Assembly: GCA_003130875.1 (NCBI GenBank)
Contig: QEXY01000123.1
Coordinates: 18,972 to 82,971, forward strand
DNA: 64,000 nt
Direction of reading: 5' to 3'
Source: Ardenticatenia bacterium
Lineage (GTDB): Bacteria > Chloroflexota > Anaerolineae > 4572-78 > NAK82
In this document: positions 38,038 through 48,098 of the stretch, one piece after another
How the letters are laid out: every line of letters begins with the position of its first letter
How positions within the stretch are numbered: the stretch's first letter is position 1
Made by a program: the position numbers and the translations under genes
The notes under the pieces: model-generated
Told to the model about the DNA's origin: nothing
The model's database searches: none
Seen by the model: only the letters and a program-made list of their open reading frames with translations

Positions 38038-39564
38038 CTATGTCGTGCCCGCATAAGATGGGGCGCGTCCGTAAATCTCGGTCATGTCTGCCAGGCGACG
38101 GACGGGCTCTTCCCGGGTGAATGCATCAGGTGGGCAGCGCCATGCCCAGTTGCCGCTGTCGCGTCCAGGATAGTTCATGCGCGCATCCGAGTCGAGCCCC
38201 AGGATGTCCTGCATTGGGATGATGGCCATGTCGGCCACCGAGCTCAATGCCAGGCGGATAAAATCCCAGTGGAACTCCTTGCCATCGCTGCCCGTGTAGC
38301 GCAGGGCAAGTGCGCGCTCACCGGGCAGTGCGGAACGTTTGAACCATCCCAGCGTGGTGTCGTTGTCGTGGGTGCCGGTGTAGACGACACAATTGCGCGG
38401 ATAGCGGTAGGGTGGATCCATGTGCTCGAGGCGACCGCCGCCAAAGGCGAACTGTAACACTTTCATGCCGGGCAGCTCAAACTGTTCGCGTAACGCTACC
38501 ACCTCCGGGGTGATCACCCCCAGGTCCTCGGCGATGATAGGCAGGTGCGACACTTGGAGCGCTGAGCGAATGGCATAGAACAATTCGGCGCCAGGGCCTT
38601 TCACCCAACGACCTGGAATGGCCGTTTTCTCACCCGCTGGCACCTCCCAATAAGCCTCAAAGCCACGGAAGTGATCGAGGCGGACGCGGTCCACCATGGT
38701 CAGGGTGGCGCGCACTCGGGCGATCCACCAGGCGTAGCCCTGCTCCCGCAACACTTCCCAGCGATAGATGGGATTACCCCACAGCTGCCCGGTGGCGCTG
38801 AAATAGTCGGGCGGCACGCCAGCGACCACAGTGGGCATGCCCTGTTCATCCAGCTGAAAGAGCTCGGGATGCGTCCAGACATCGGCGCTGTCATGGGCGA
38901 CGAAGATGGGCAGATCGCCCACAATGAGAATGCCACGTCGGTTTGCCGCCTGCTTGAGCACCTGCCACTGACGGAAGAACATAAACTGGAGATATTTATG
39001 GAAAGCGCACTCCTCGCTGAGCTTGTACCGCCAGCTTTCCAGTGCCTCGGGGCGTCTGGTAATGAGCTCCGTTTCCCAGGCATACCAAGGGGCGCCACCA
39101 TGGGCGTCCTTTAGTGCCATAAAGAGAGCGAAATCCTCCAGCCAATCAGCATGCTCCTGACAGAAGTGCTCGAATTCGGTATGCAATGTCGCACTGCCCA
39201 TCGCGCTGAATCGGGCAAATGACTTGCGCAACACCTGCCTCTTGAAGGGTATAAGCGCCCCGTAGTCCACGCGTTCGTGTGGAAATGGGGGCATTCCTGT
39301 AAGATCAGCAGGGAAGAGCAGCCCCTCCTCCAGCAATCGATCACAACTGATGAGCAGGGGATTGCCGGCAAATGACGAAAGCACCTGGTATGGGGAGTCA
39401 CCATAGCCGGTTGGGCCCAACGGAAGCACTTGCCAGATGCTCTGCTTGCTTTGGTTTAGGAAGTCGAGGAATGTGTAAGCGCCTGGCCCCAGGTCACCGC
39501 ACCCGAAGCGGCCCGGCAGGGAAGTGGGATGGAGCAGCACACCACTGGCACGTTTGAACTCCAT
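38038..39564 (-). CDS. malQ: 4-alpha-glucanotransferase (amylomaltase)
   Basis: RASGVLLHPTSLPGRFGCGDLGPGAYTFLDFL...WQVLPLGPTGYGDSPYQ...DRVRLDHFRGFEAYWEVPAG...VYTGTHDNDTTLGWF. Confidence 0.96.
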   Translation of the reverse strand: MEFKRASGVLLHPTSLPGRFGCGDLGPGAYTFLDFLNQSKQSIWQVLPLGPTGYGDSPYQVLSSFAGNPLLISCDRLLEEGLLFPADLTGMPPFPHERVDYGALIPFKRQVLRKSFARFSAMGSATLHTEFEHFCQEHADWLEDFALFMALKDAHGGAPWYAWETELITRRPEALESWRYKLSEECAFHKYLQFMFFRQWQVLKQAANRRGILIVGDLPIFVAHDSADVWTHPELFQLDEQGMPTVVAGVPPDYFSATGQLWGNPIYRWEVLREQGYAWWIARVRATLTMVDRVRLDHFRGFEAYWEVPAGEKTAIPGRWVKGPGAELFYAIRSALQVSHLPIIAEDLGVITPEVVALREQFELPGMKVLQFAFGGGRLEHMDPPYRYPRNCVVYTGTHDNDTTLGWFKRSALPGERALALRYTGSDGKEFHWDFIRLALSSVADMAIIPMQDILGLDSDARMNYPGRDSGNWAWRCPPDAFTREEPVRRLADMTEIYGRAPSYAGTT

Positions 39565-41152
39565 TGTGCACCTCATAAATCTGTACTCCGTCTTGATCGT
39601 AGATCAACTGTACGTCAGGCAAATCGTCAGGCGAAGCGTTGCCCAGCGCACGCTCGGAAGGACCGTAAAAGATAAAACGCACCTGATGCTCCCTCAGCAA
39701 AGCCAGGCGTGCCTCTGCGCTCAGCGTGCCGTTGAAAAAGGCGCGCACCTGGTCGCGTCGCATATCAGAGTGCACGCTTTGCGGCCCGTGTCCGACGAAG
39801 GAGCGCACCAGAGCGCGCGTCGGTAACAAGTTGCCCGTGTCATAGGCCGCTAGCACCACGGCATCCGCTTCGGCATATGCGGCCAACCAGTCCATTGCCG
39901 TCAGCACCGCGCGCGTGTTGAAGACAAGTGGCGGTCGCTCCGTGACCAGGATGATGAAGCCGCCAAGCAGCAGCAGATTGGAAAAGGTGCTGATCGTCTT
40001 GAAACCCGACACCGCCCTTCTGCGCCACCCAGGTCGCATGCGATAGAACAGCACCACCAGCCCACAGACGGCCATCAGCGCAAGAGGCACCTGATAACCA
40101 TTCAGAAAACGACGCTGCAGGTTCGAAGGGATATAGAGGAGCACCGGGATCACCAGCACCCACAGCACTAAGAAGGGAAAATCCTGCTGACGAGACAATG
40201 GAGTACGCCGCAGCAGCCCCACCAGCGCCAGCGGACACAGCAGTCCGAACCCCAGCAGATAGAACAGCGGATGGGGCGACCGGACGAGGTTCTGCTCCTG
40301 CCAGCTGCGCAGTATGGGATCAGCATGAAAGACAAAAAGTGCGTGGACAAGAAAGGGCAATGAAGGGGAACTGGCAACGCCGAGGCGGAGCAGCGGCTTC
40401 CAAGCAAACGCGCGGGAACGCCACCCTTGCCAGGCCCAGTACAGCGTCAGCAGGCCGATCAGGATAGGGGGGCTGTAGGGGTGGATCAAGCTTAGAAGCA
40501 TTGCTGATAGCGCTACACTGAACCCGTCTCTCCCATTGGGATGGCGCAAGAACCGGAGCCCTGAGATGGCTAGCCACAAGATGGATGCCTGCGCCAACAC
40601 CAGATGGGGGAAGGTGAGCATCGTGAGGAAGGCGGATGCGTCCGGCACCCACAGGTCGGTGGGCATGGCGCCGGGCGCAAACGTTCCGCCGGCCAGTACC
40701 CACAGCCATCCCAAACCACCGCCGAACGCTACCAGAAACCAGCTGAGACGACGCACGGCATGCCATGGAGTGAAATGGGCTACGAAGCGGTAAAGGGCCA
40801 GGAGCAAGAGTGGGATCGCCGCCGCCCGTGCCAGGTGAAGCACGAGCACCATTGGTAAGTTGGACAGGTGGGCCAGCTTGCCCAACACGAGATAGATGAA
40901 GTTAGCGAAGAGGCCTGCGTGGGGTTCGGGTGTGTAAGGGTTATGGAACAGCCAACGCCCCGCTGCTCCCTGGTACATCGCCGCCAGATAATTGTTACCA
41001 TCCTCGATAGCTACGAAGAAACCGCTGAAAGCATGATCGGGCGTTTCCATCAGCCATCCGAGCCCATACGGAATGCTGGTCAGGATGATGAGCGCCGCAC
41101 TGCCAAGTGCCCACCATTTCCATTCGAGGCGACTGATGGTTTCCCTTGTCAC
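39494..41152 (-). CDS. Polytopic membrane protein, paralogue of the 43902-45560 protein
   Basis: Multiple TM segments; shares PYTPEPHAG, GLGWL and DLWVPDASAFLTML with the paralogue; GTG start overlapping the upstream stop (TAGTG). Confidence 0.75.
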   Translation of the reverse strand: MTRETISRLEWKWWALGSAALIILTSIPYGLGWLMETPDHAFSGFFVAIEDGNNYLAAMYQGAAGRWLFHNPYTPEPHAGLFANFIYLVLGKLAHLSNLPMVLVLHLARAAAIPLLLLALYRFVAHFTPWHAVRRLSWFLVAFGGGLGWLWVLAGGTFAPGAMPTDLWVPDASAFLTMLTFPHLVLAQASILWLAISGLRFLRHPNGRDGFSVALSAMLLSLIHPYSPPILIGLLTLYWAWQGWRSRAFAWKPLLRLGVASSPSLPFLVHALFVFHADPILRSWQEQNLVRSPHPLFYLLGFGLLCPLALVGLLRRTPLSRQQDFPFLVLWVLVIPVLLYIPSNLQRRFLNGYQVPLALMAVCGLVVLFYRMRPGWRRRAVSGFKTISTFSNLLLLGGFIILVTERPPLVFNTRAVLTAMDWLAAYAEADAVVLAAYDTGNLLPTRALVRSFVGHGPQSVHSDMRRDQVRAFFNGTLSAEARLALLREHQVRFIFYGPSERALGNASPDDLPDVQLIYDQDGVQIYEVHNGVQTCQWCAAPSHFPAGPLRVR

Positions 41153-43443
41153 TATGGCATCTCTCCCCTCACAAGGCCCAGGTGGGAAACGAAGCGATAC
41201 GTTCCAACAAGCGCCATCAAGAGCAGCAGGCCAACAGCGGTGACGGTCGAAATCCCCACACCGATGCGAACGGTGAGCGGTTGGTATGCCAGGACGACGT
41301 GATGTTCCCCAGCCTCCAGCGACACGCCGCGCAACATGCCAGCGACAGGCAGCACCGCGGCCGGCACGTCGTCCACCCACGCCAGCCAACCAGGGTACCA
41401 GTTCTCGCTCAAGAGCAGCACGCTTGGCCCATCCACCATCACGTCCAGGGCGATTCGATCCGCTTGATACTCCCGGATGAGCACTTCATGGGGCATGGCG
41501 CGGCGTTGCTGCGAAGCCGCTGCATGGAATGTCTCCAGCTGCGACAGCCAGTCGGCGTGCACGTCAGCGGTCAAAAACGGCCTGACGACCTCTGCCGGCA
41601 ACGTCCAGGCACGTGGCAATGCACGACGGTTGCGATAGATATACGCGTTTCCTGGTTGCGCCAGCAACTCAAGATCGTTCATATGGAATGGAAAAGCAGA
41701 AACCAGGTAGGTCACGTTCAGCAGTCCCATTAGAGAGAGATTGGGATGCACATCCCGAAAAGCGCTTTCCAACGGGCGACCCGGCGGAAAGGGGGGGATG
41801 GTGACGCTGAAGCGGACGGCGGGCACGTCCGGGAAGTGGGCGTAGTTGCCGGCCAGCTCCATAAATCGGTCGTAACGCTCCAGATGTACTGGCTCGACCC
41901 CATCTGCAGTCTGGATGCCCCGCTGTGCAGCAACGTGGGGTGGGATGCTATAGCTGGGAGAGTAGCTGCGCCACAGGCCGGGTTGGTGGCTGAGATACTC
42001 CGCCGCTGCTGCACCGGGCGCAAACGCTTCCTGCGAAGGGATGAAGCGAATCAGCGTGTAGCTGAATGAGGTGAGATCGACCCATGTGAGGCACGCGAGA
42101 ATCCACCAGGCGAGCGGTGTACGGAAGCGCCCTCGGGCGCTCAGCCCGATTGTGAGCAACGTGACAAGGGGCAGGCATGTCAAGCCCAGTGTGGCGCGGT
42201 CGACGCGTCCGAGAACGGCGAGCCCGCCCCCAGAAAGGGTGGTGATCGCAGCGACCGCCGCGATAATACTACCGTGCCACGGGACACGCCCATGGACGAA
42301 GCGCTGGGCACCCAGAGCGGCCAGGATTGCCAGCGCCAGTGCGGCAACGATGAGAGCACGCGCTGGTGTGCGCACATACCCCATCCCCGGCACGAAGCGA
42401 TAGGCCAGCTCAAAGAAGGGTGTAGCACTGCCAAGGGCATAGAGCAGGGCCATCAGGAGAACCAAAGTTAAGAACCAAGTGCGCCGGTCATTGCGACGCA
42501 GACCCCAGCTGGCCAACACGAGGGGCACCAAGCCGAGATACGCCACCGCTTCATGTCCGGCATGGCCCTGAGGAAGGAAAAGGGCCACGCCCAGCTGAAG
42601 CGGTGTCAATGCATACTCGTTTGCCTCCTCCAGCGACAGAGCGCGGTTGCTGTACGTGCTGAGCTCGACCAGGGGCAGCAGCTGCGCAGCGCCCAATGCG
42701 AGCGTGCTGATTGGGATCACCGCCAGGGCGAGCAGCAGAGCCCATCGATCTCGCATCCGTAAGTGCCTGGAACCTATCACGTGCCATAATGCCCAAGCCG
42801 CGAGCAGGTAGCTTGTGTAAAGCACGATGAGCGAGTGGGTGCAGAGCTGAGCTGCCAGCGCCAGGGCAGCCCACAATGCCCAACGCAGGCGCTCCTTGAC
42901 GGATTCAGCAGCGATGAGCAAGCTGGTCGCCCCAAATGCCCATGGCATCCACGCCGTGGCGGCGATCAGGCTGGCATGCCCTCCTGCCACGTGCGCGATG
43001 AGTTTACCGCTCAACGCAAACGTCCAGCCGCCGATCAGGGCCGGCAGGGCGTCGACCTGAAAGACACGTCGCAGCAACCACCAGGTGCCCGACCCAGCCC
43101 AACACAAGTGGGTCAACAGGAAGAGATTAAATCCCACTGCAGAGGGCATCAGGAGCAGCAACCATGCGGGAGGATAGAAACGCATGGCAAGTTGATTGGC
43201 TGCCAGTGGCATGCCGCTCAAATTTGCGGGCGTCCACAAGGGCAATTCCCCTGTGGCGTGCCAGCTGGTGCTCATCAGATATACTTTTGGCCAATGGATG
43301 ACCGTGAGGTCGGAATGGGGGCTGTATGTGGGATAGAGCCACGCATCGGGTTGCGGCAACGCCGGCAGGAACAACGCGGAAATGCCGACCAGCAATGCAC
43401 TGCCGGCGGCCCATCCCTTCTCATACCGTGCCATACAGTTCAC
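41152..43443 (-). CDS. YfhO-like membrane protein
   Basis: 763 aa, many TM helices; C-terminal LLLSENWYPGWLAWVDDVPAAVLPVAGMLRGVSLEAGEHHVVLAYQP typical of YfhO family. Confidence 0.8.
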   Translation of the reverse strand: MNCMARYEKGWAAGSALLVGISALFLPALPQPDAWLYPTYSPHSDLTVIHWPKVYLMSTSWHATGELPLWTPANLSGMPLAANQLAMRFYPPAWLLLLMPSAVGFNLFLLTHLCWAGSGTWWLLRRVFQVDALPALIGGWTFALSGKLIAHVAGGHASLIAATAWMPWAFGATSLLIAAESVKERLRWALWAALALAAQLCTHSLIVLYTSYLLAAWALWHVIGSRHLRMRDRWALLLALAVIPISTLALGAAQLLPLVELSTYSNRALSLEEANEYALTPLQLGVALFLPQGHAGHEAVAYLGLVPLVLASWGLRRNDRRTWFLTLVLLMALLYALGSATPFFELAYRFVPGMGYVRTPARALIVAALALAILAALGAQRFVHGRVPWHGSIIAAVAAITTLSGGGLAVLGRVDRATLGLTCLPLVTLLTIGLSARGRFRTPLAWWILACLTWVDLTSFSYTLIRFIPSQEAFAPGAAAAEYLSHQPGLWRSYSPSYSIPPHVAAQRGIQTADGVEPVHLERYDRFMELAGNYAHFPDVPAVRFSVTIPPFPPGRPLESAFRDVHPNLSLMGLLNVTYLVSAFPFHMNDLELLAQPGNAYIYRNRRALPRAWTLPAEVVRPFLTADVHADWLSQLETFHAAASQQRRAMPHEVLIREYQADRIALDVMVDGPSVLLLSENWYPGWLAWVDDVPAAVLPVAGMLRGVSLEAGEHHVVLAYQPLTVRIGVGISTVTAVGLLLLMALVGTYRFVSHLGLVRGEMP

Positions 43444-43461
43444 CGTTACTGGAGCAGACGG

Positions 43462-43875
43462 TTATGATCTCCCACTGCGCACCACGAAGAACAGGCCGGC
43501 GACGATCAGCAGGACGCCGGCGACGCGTTGCCAGCTGACCGCCTCATGAAACACGAAGCGCCCGATGAGCAATGAAAAGATGTAGGTCAGGCTCACCATC
43601 GGATACGCCATGCTGAAATCGAGTTTGGAGAGCACGTCCAGCCAGAGCACCGCGCTCACAGCGTAAAAGGCGAAGCCGAGGATCACCCACGGCGTGCGCA
43701 ACAAGTTGGCAAAGCTGCCGACAGGGTTGCCACCGAACAAGCTCACTCCACCGATCTCGTTCAGGCCCAGCTTGAGCAGAGTCTGCCCCCCTACCAACAG
43801 CAAGATGGCCGCCAGTGCGGTCAGAAGGACGAAAATCATAGTTGGTTTGGCCTCCGACTTGAAGAATTTCTGCAT
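43462..43875 (-). CDS. Small DMT/EamA-like membrane transporter
   Basis: 137 aa with four predicted TM helices; LLVGGQTLLKLGLNEIGG...DFSMAYPMVSLTYIFSLLIGRFVFHEAVSWQRVAGVLLIVAGLFFV. Confidence 0.75.
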   Translation of the reverse strand: MQKFFKSEAKPTMIFVLLTALAAILLLVGGQTLLKLGLNEIGGVSLFGGNPVGSFANLLRTPWVILGFAFYAVSAVLWLDVLSKLDFSMAYPMVSLTYIFSLLIGRFVFHEAVSWQRVAGVLLIVAGLFFVVRSGRS

Positions 43876-43901
43876 CCCTTCATTTGCCTCTTGAACGGAT
43901 T

Positions 43902-45560
43902 TTATGGCACACGATAGACGGTCACAGCGCCCTGCTGGAAGATGGGCACCAATCCATCCGGCAGGTGCTGGGCGCCCAGCTGGCGCTCCTGAGGGCCGAC
44001 GAACACAAAACGGATGGCGTAACGCTCACGGAGCATGTGCCACGTTTCCTCGGACATCTCTCCTCTGAAGAACGCCTCGGCGTATGCCGCCTTTGTGGTG
44101 GCGTCGATCGTCTCAAAAGGGTGGCCGTAAAAACTGCGCACGCCTGCTTGGCCAGGCAGCACATTGCCAGTACGCGGAGCAGCCAGTACCACGGCATCCT
44201 CGCCGTGGGCCAACAGCCAGTGCATCGCGGCAGCTTCATCTGTTGAGATGTACAGAGCGGCAGCTTGCTCCTGGCCCTGTGCGGCACCGAGTGCTCCTGC
44301 CGTGAGCACAAATATCTGGAACGCGATTCCCAACCAGCCGAATGCTACTGCCAAGGGGGTGATGGAGCGTGGCAGATGGCTCAAACCGATGCCGGCCAGC
44401 ATAGCAAGCGCCACCCCCAACCCGGTGAGCAGACGACGCTGCAACGCGATGGGCGCATAAATCAGGGCCAGTGTGATGCCGCTCCAAACCACCAGCATCA
44501 GGCCAGGATAGTCGCGTCTGCGTAGAGCAATCCACATCCCCACCACGGCCAGCGGCACAAGAAAACCAAACCCCAGGACAAGGTCGGCAGGGGCAGGGGT
44601 GGGGGTCACGTTCTGCTGCGACCATGCCACCAGCGCCGGATTGGTGGTATAGACGAAGGCATCATATGCCAGCCAGGGAAGCGATGCAACCATTGCGCTC
44701 AGCACTGCCACCCATGCCCCGCGCAAAGGGGTGTGGGAGTTCACCCCTGTATTCGGCGGACGCCTCAACCCTATCTGCAGCAATAGATGAACGACCAGCA
44801 CAACGTAAAGGACAGGTAACGCAAAAGGGGCGAGGATTGCCAGGACCATCCCTGCCAGTCCGGGCAGCAACCAGCTGCGCATCCCACTCATCGGCCAGAG
44901 CACGCTTTGCAGCAGGAGGAGCATCAGCGCGATCGCCAGTGGAAAGTGCGGGTTAGCCAGCATGCTGAAGAAGGCAAACGCCTCCGGCACCCATAGATCG
45001 ATAGGGAAGAGACCCATCATAACACCCAGCCAGCCCAATCCGGCGCTGCTGGCCGCCATCAGAAAGAGTCGCTGCTGCTCGGCTCGTCCCGGGGTTAACC
45101 GTCCGACAAAAGCATATATCGCTCCGAGCAATGCCAGGCCAGCCACCACACGCGTTGCGTGGTACACCGCGATGAGCGACAACCCCGTCCAGCGCGCGAT
45201 GTGCCCCAGGGCAAGGTAGAATAGAAAAATCGCGGCGCCGGCATGGGGCTCCGGTGTATAGCTCAGATGAAATAACCACGCTCCCTCCCATCCCTGACGC
45301 ATCTTGGCCAAGTAGGAGTGCCCATCTAGCGGATTGACCAAGAGGCCGGTGAACTGATACCCGACCGGTGTGGCGACCCACGCGATCAGATAGGGCAGAC
45401 AGCTGAGCGCTATGATGACCAGCGAACATGCCCATACCCAATATCGCTCATGCCCTTTATATCCTATGCGTATATCCGCATGCGCTGTCACAGGTGTCTG
45501 CTCGCTGGCAACAGATCTATCAGCTCGAGAGACAACGTCCTCCCTCAGGGGGCACGACAA
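43902..45560 (-). CDS. Polytopic membrane protein, paralogue of the 39494-41152 protein
   Basis: 552 aa, many TM helices; SYTPEPHAG, GLGWL, DLWVPEAFAFFSML shared motifs. Confidence 0.75.
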   Translation of the reverse strand: MSCPLREDVVSRADRSVASEQTPVTAHADIRIGYKGHERYWVWACSLVIIALSCLPYLIAWVATPVGYQFTGLLVNPLDGHSYLAKMRQGWEGAWLFHLSYTPEPHAGAAIFLFYLALGHIARWTGLSLIAVYHATRVVAGLALLGAIYAFVGRLTPGRAEQQRLFLMAASSAGLGWLGVMMGLFPIDLWVPEAFAFFSMLANPHFPLAIALMLLLLQSVLWPMSGMRSWLLPGLAGMVLAILAPFALPVLYVVLVVHLLLQIGLRRPPNTGVNSHTPLRGAWVAVLSAMVASLPWLAYDAFVYTTNPALVAWSQQNVTPTPAPADLVLGFGFLVPLAVVGMWIALRRRDYPGLMLVVWSGITLALIYAPIALQRRLLTGLGVALAMLAGIGLSHLPRSITPLAVAFGWLGIAFQIFVLTAGALGAAQGQEQAAALYISTDEAAAMHWLLAHGEDAVVLAAPRTGNVLPGQAGVRSFYGHPFETIDATTKAAYAEAFFRGEMSEETWHMLRERYAIRFVFVGPQERQLGAQHLPDGLVPIFQQGAVTVYRVP

Positions 45561-45680
45561 TGTTGCACGATATTCTACACACGGGGTAAAGGTTGGGGAA
45601 ATTGGGCCGTTTTATCGCGATACCCGCATGTGCGGGGTGAGGGACGAGTGCAAAACCCCTGAACGCGCAAGGAGGGATGA

Positions 45681-45709
45681 TTGTGGCACTTCCTCAGGTG
45701 TGGTATGAT
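45681..45709 (+). promoter_or_regulatory. Candidate promoter TTGTGG-N17-TATGAT upstream of the PQQ-dependent sugar dehydrogenase
   Basis: TTGTGG 45681-45686, TATGAT 45704-45709, 17-bp spacer. Confidence 0.45.
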
Positions 45710-45760
45710 GCAAGTGGAATTCGTGATGAGGTATGTATAGTGTACGAGGAGGATAGTACG

Positions 45761-46939
45761 ATGTTTACGGATAGGTTATATCGTTGTATGGTAGTGTGGG
45801 TTGTGGGTCTGGCAGGGATATTCATCTTTGCGCTTTCCATGCCGCTAGCTGTCTATGCCCAGGGCTTTGTGATCGAGACGGTGAAGGAGAAGGTCTATCT
45901 GCCGTGGAGCCTCAACTTCGCGCCGGATGGGCGCTTGTTCTTCACCAGCCGTGACACCGGTGAGATCCACGCGCTGAACGTGGGCACAGGCGAGCTGGTG
46001 ACCTTTACACCTCCGTTGCCAATACGAGTGGGTGGTGAAGGTGGCTTGCTTGGCATGGAGCTGGATCCCGACTTCGCCCAGAACGGAGTGTTGTATGTAT
46101 GCTATTCGACCACGATGACAGCTCCATTCAACACCTATCTGCCCGCCATCAGCGTCCGTGACCCTATGGCGGCCGACCACCAGATGACATCGGCGGGCGA
46201 GATCGGGGTCAACCGCCTTTCGCGCCTGGTGCTGTCGGGCACACAGTTGAAGGACGAGCAGGTTCTGCTCACGATGCCATATGCGCTGCGACATAATGGT
46301 TGTCGGATAGTTGTTTCTCCGGACGAACATGGCTACCTGTTCGTCTCGATGGGCGATGCAGCGGAAGCGAATAGCGCTCAGGATTTGAATTCGCTCAGCG
46401 GCAAGATCTTGCGCATCAACCGCGATGGCAGCATCCCCGCTGACAATCCCTTCCCTGGCAGCCCGGTGTGGACGTTGGGCCACCGCAATCCCCAGGGACT
46501 GGCTCTCCAACCGGCCACCGGCTGGTTGTGGTCCACCGAGCATGGACCGAACACGCGTGACGAGCTGAATATTATCAAGAAGGGTAAGAACTACGGCTGG
46601 CCGATCTGTTTGGGCGAGCAGACGACGTGCTCTGTAGAGAACTACGAGCCGGCGGTCAAAGAATTCTACTCCGATCAGACCATCGCCATTTCGGACCTGG
46701 TGTTTTACACCGGTTCGGCGTTTCACGATTGGCAGGGCGACATCTTCTTCGTCACCTTAAAGACGGGGCGCTTATATCGACTCAGGGTGAACGGGGAGCA
46801 AGTGTTGTCGGAGGAGATTTTAGTGGACAACACATATGACCGACTGCGAGATGTCACAGTGGGTCCGGATGGGTTCATTTACTTCTCAACTGATGCGCGG
46901 GATCAAGCCAAGATCTTGCGCCTGAGACCGAGCTCTTAA
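45761..46939 (+). CDS. PQQ-dependent sugar dehydrogenase (soluble glucose/sorbosone dehydrogenase family)
   Basis: LPWSLNFAPDGRLFFTSRDTGEIHAL...GGLLGMELDPDFAQNGVLYVCYS...PVWTLGHRNPQGLALQPATGWLWSTEHGPNTRDELNIIKKGKNYGWP. Confidence 0.9.
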   Translation: MFTDRLYRCMVVWVVGLAGIFIFALSMPLAVYAQGFVIETVKEKVYLPWSLNFAPDGRLFFTSRDTGEIHALNVGTGELVTFTPPLPIRVGGEGGLLGMELDPDFAQNGVLYVCYSTTMTAPFNTYLPAISVRDPMAADHQMTSAGEIGVNRLSRLVLSGTQLKDEQVLLTMPYALRHNGCRIVVSPDEHGYLFVSMGDAAEANSAQDLNSLSGKILRINRDGSIPADNPFPGSPVWTLGHRNPQGLALQPATGWLWSTEHGPNTRDELNIIKKGKNYGWPICLGEQTTCSVENYEPAVKEFYSDQTIAISDLVFYTGSAFHDWQGDIFFVTLKTGRLYRLRVNGEQVLSEEILVDNTYDRLRDVTVGPDGFIYFSTDARDQAKILRLRPSS

Positions 46940-46999
46940 TCTAACCCGGCGCATCGCGGTGATCGGGGTGCGCCCGATGAAAGTCTAAAGGAGAACCTC

Positions 47000-48070
47000 A
47001 TGACCCAAAAGACCATCGGTTATGTTCGCCTGGAATGGACTTGTCCTGTCTGCGGCAGCCGCAACCCCGGTCCGCAGAAGACATGTTCCGGTTGTGGCGC
47101 CGCTCAACCGGCCCATGTGGAATTCCAGCAAGCGGCTCAAGAGGAGTTGCTGCAAAGCGAGGAGGAAGTTCGCCGCGCGAAAGTGGGCCCGGATGTGCAC
47201 TGCGCCTATTGCGGCGCGCGCAACCCGGCCGATGCCCAGATATGCACGCAGTGTGGCGCCGACCTGAGCGAGGCGGCAGCACGCACAAGTGGGCGTGTGA
47301 TAGGCGCCTTTCGTTCCGAGGCGCAGCCGGATATAGCGTGCCCATCCTGTGGAGCAGCCAACCCGGCCACGGCGCTCAAGTGTGCACGTTGTGGCAGCAG
47401 TTTGGCAACGCCGATGCCATCCCCGATAGCCACAGCCAGTGCGCCGGGGCGCGGTGCCGGCGCATTGTTCCTTGTAGGTGGCATCGCGGTGGTGGGCATG
47501 ATCGCCGCGATGATTTTCCTTTTGGCCAAGACCAGCGATGTGTTGGGCACAGTGCAGGGTGTCAGATGGATGCGCAGCATCGCTGTGGAAGCGTTGTTAC
47601 CCGTCACGTACCAGACATGGCGCGATGAAGTGCCACGCAACGCTGAGCTGGGTCGCTGCGTGGAGAGAGTCCATCACACCCAGGATGTGCCCGCTGCCAA
47701 CAGCCAGGAAGTGTGTGGCACACCCTACGTCCGAGATACCGGCAGCGGCTACGGAGAAGTGGTGCAGGACTGTGTCTATGAGGTATACGCCGAATGGTGT
47801 GAGTACACGGTGATGGAATGGCAGCCGGTGCGAACGGAGACGCTTCGGGGGGATGACCTGGCCCCGCGCTGGCCGGAGGCTCGGACTGGCGACAGGGAAC
47901 GGCTGGGGGAGCGTATGGAACAATACGAAATCATCTTCGCCACCGATGGCTCTACCTATACTTATCATACGCGCGACCCCGACCTGTTCAGCCGCTGCAC
48001 AATAGGCAGCCGCTGGATTCTGCAGGTGAACCAGCTGGGCAGCGTGACTGCCATCGAGCCAGCTCCGTGA
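47000..48070 (+). CDS. Membrane-anchored protein with three N-terminal zinc ribbons
   Basis: WTCPVCGSRNPGPQKTCSGCG, CAYCGARNPADAQICTQCG, CPSCGAANPATALKCARCG; one TM helix; unknown C-terminal domain. Confidence 0.8.
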   Translation: MTQKTIGYVRLEWTCPVCGSRNPGPQKTCSGCGAAQPAHVEFQQAAQEELLQSEEEVRRAKVGPDVHCAYCGARNPADAQICTQCGADLSEAAARTSGRVIGAFRSEAQPDIACPSCGAANPATALKCARCGSSLATPMPSPIATASAPGRGAGALFLVGGIAVVGMIAAMIFLLAKTSDVLGTVQGVRWMRSIAVEALLPVTYQTWRDEVPRNAELGRCVERVHHTQDVPAANSQEVCGTPYVRDTGSGYGEVVQDCVYEVYAEWCEYTVMEWQPVRTETLRGDDLAPRWPEARTGDRERLGERMEQYEIIFATDGSTYTYHTRDPDLFSRCTIGSRWILQVNQLGSVTAIEPAP

Positions 48071-48098
48071 AGTGCGTTGCCTTGGGCACGCCTTGAGA

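Noticed and set aside
41153-41389. N-terminal extension of the 631-aa membrane protein ORF
   Set aside because: Arg/Gly-rich residues are out-of-frame translation of the upstream gene; GTG at 41152 overlapping its stop fits better
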